Shown here piece by piece: positions 13,330 to 13,361 of a stretch of DNA of 13,361 nt. The notes under the pieces were generated by a model. The model was not told where the DNA came from and ran no database searches. It worked only from the letters and a program-made list of their open reading frames with translations. The stretch is from an uncultured Saprospiraceae bacterium (GTDB taxonomy: Bacteria > Bacteroidota > Bacteroidia > Chitinophagales > Saprospiraceae), in assembly GCA_937967535.1 (NCBI GenBank), contig CALCMV010000238.1:1-13361 (forward strand), given 5' to 3'. A program made the translations under genes and the position numbers. The stretch's first letter is position 1; each line of letters opens with the position of its first letter.

Positions 13330-13361
13330 GGCCGGTGCTACTGCACCTTTTATCTCAAAAG

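Larger units (their letters stand above)
12901..13361. other. Gene-free right end rich in hairpins
   Basis: No supported gene begins or ends here on either strand. The stretch holds the hairpin at 13090-13118, the interleaved repeats at 13182-13329 and a small GGTGC-TACT-GCACC hairpin (13334-13347). It may be the edge of a larger repeat element cut by the window. Confidence 0.5.

Overview
The window looks like a chromosomal segment of a Bacteroidota bacterium, probably of the Saprospiria/Chitinophagia side. Three things point there: the divergent birA / rsfS-ftsH arrangement, a TTG-N19-TAnnTTTG type promoter, and a secreted esterase whose C-terminus ends in paired dockerin-like repeats of a kind I associate with Saprospiraceae. 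The assignment is inference. The genes have moderate GC and are separated by long AT-rich gaps filled with inverted repeats.

Left part (1-4140): the 5' end of priA on the minus strand runs off the left edge. A repeat-rich gap follows, ending in a short decayed copy of the C-terminal domain found in the next gene. That gene is a 708-residue secreted SGNH/sialate-O-acetylesterase-like protein. Downstream of it sits a 134-bp MITE-like element with perfect 15-bp ends and a 9-bp target duplication, then a small secreted protein of unknown function on the minus strand. Next comes a long inverted repeat of about 58-bp arms whose flanking hexamers appear swapped.

Core (4141-7753): this is the housekeeping block. 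birA (biotin-protein ligase) is divergent from rsfS (ribosome silencing factor), which is followed by ftsH (membrane AAA+ zinc protease) and a perfect 14-bp-stem terminator. Both divergent genes appear to start with TTG.

Right part (7754-13361): a head-to-head pair of repeat copies, one nearly identical to the repeat at 348-414, abuts a truncated C-terminal fragment of argininosuccinate lyase (argH). About 650 bp of very AT-rich gene-free DNA follows. An 830-residue outer-membrane protein comes next, with two tandem-duplicated beta-barrel modules, coiled coils and a third barrel. It converges on a 372-residue minus-strand exported protein with a possible caspase-like His/Cys arrangement. The two are separated by a long structured hairpin that could terminate transcription in both directions. 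The last ~500 bp hold no gene but several hairpins and interleaved inverted repeats.

I do not see a defence island, CRISPR array, rRNA, tRNA or transposase. The unusual content is mainly the dense set of small repeats and gene remnants, the multi-barrel protein and the caspase-like candidate.
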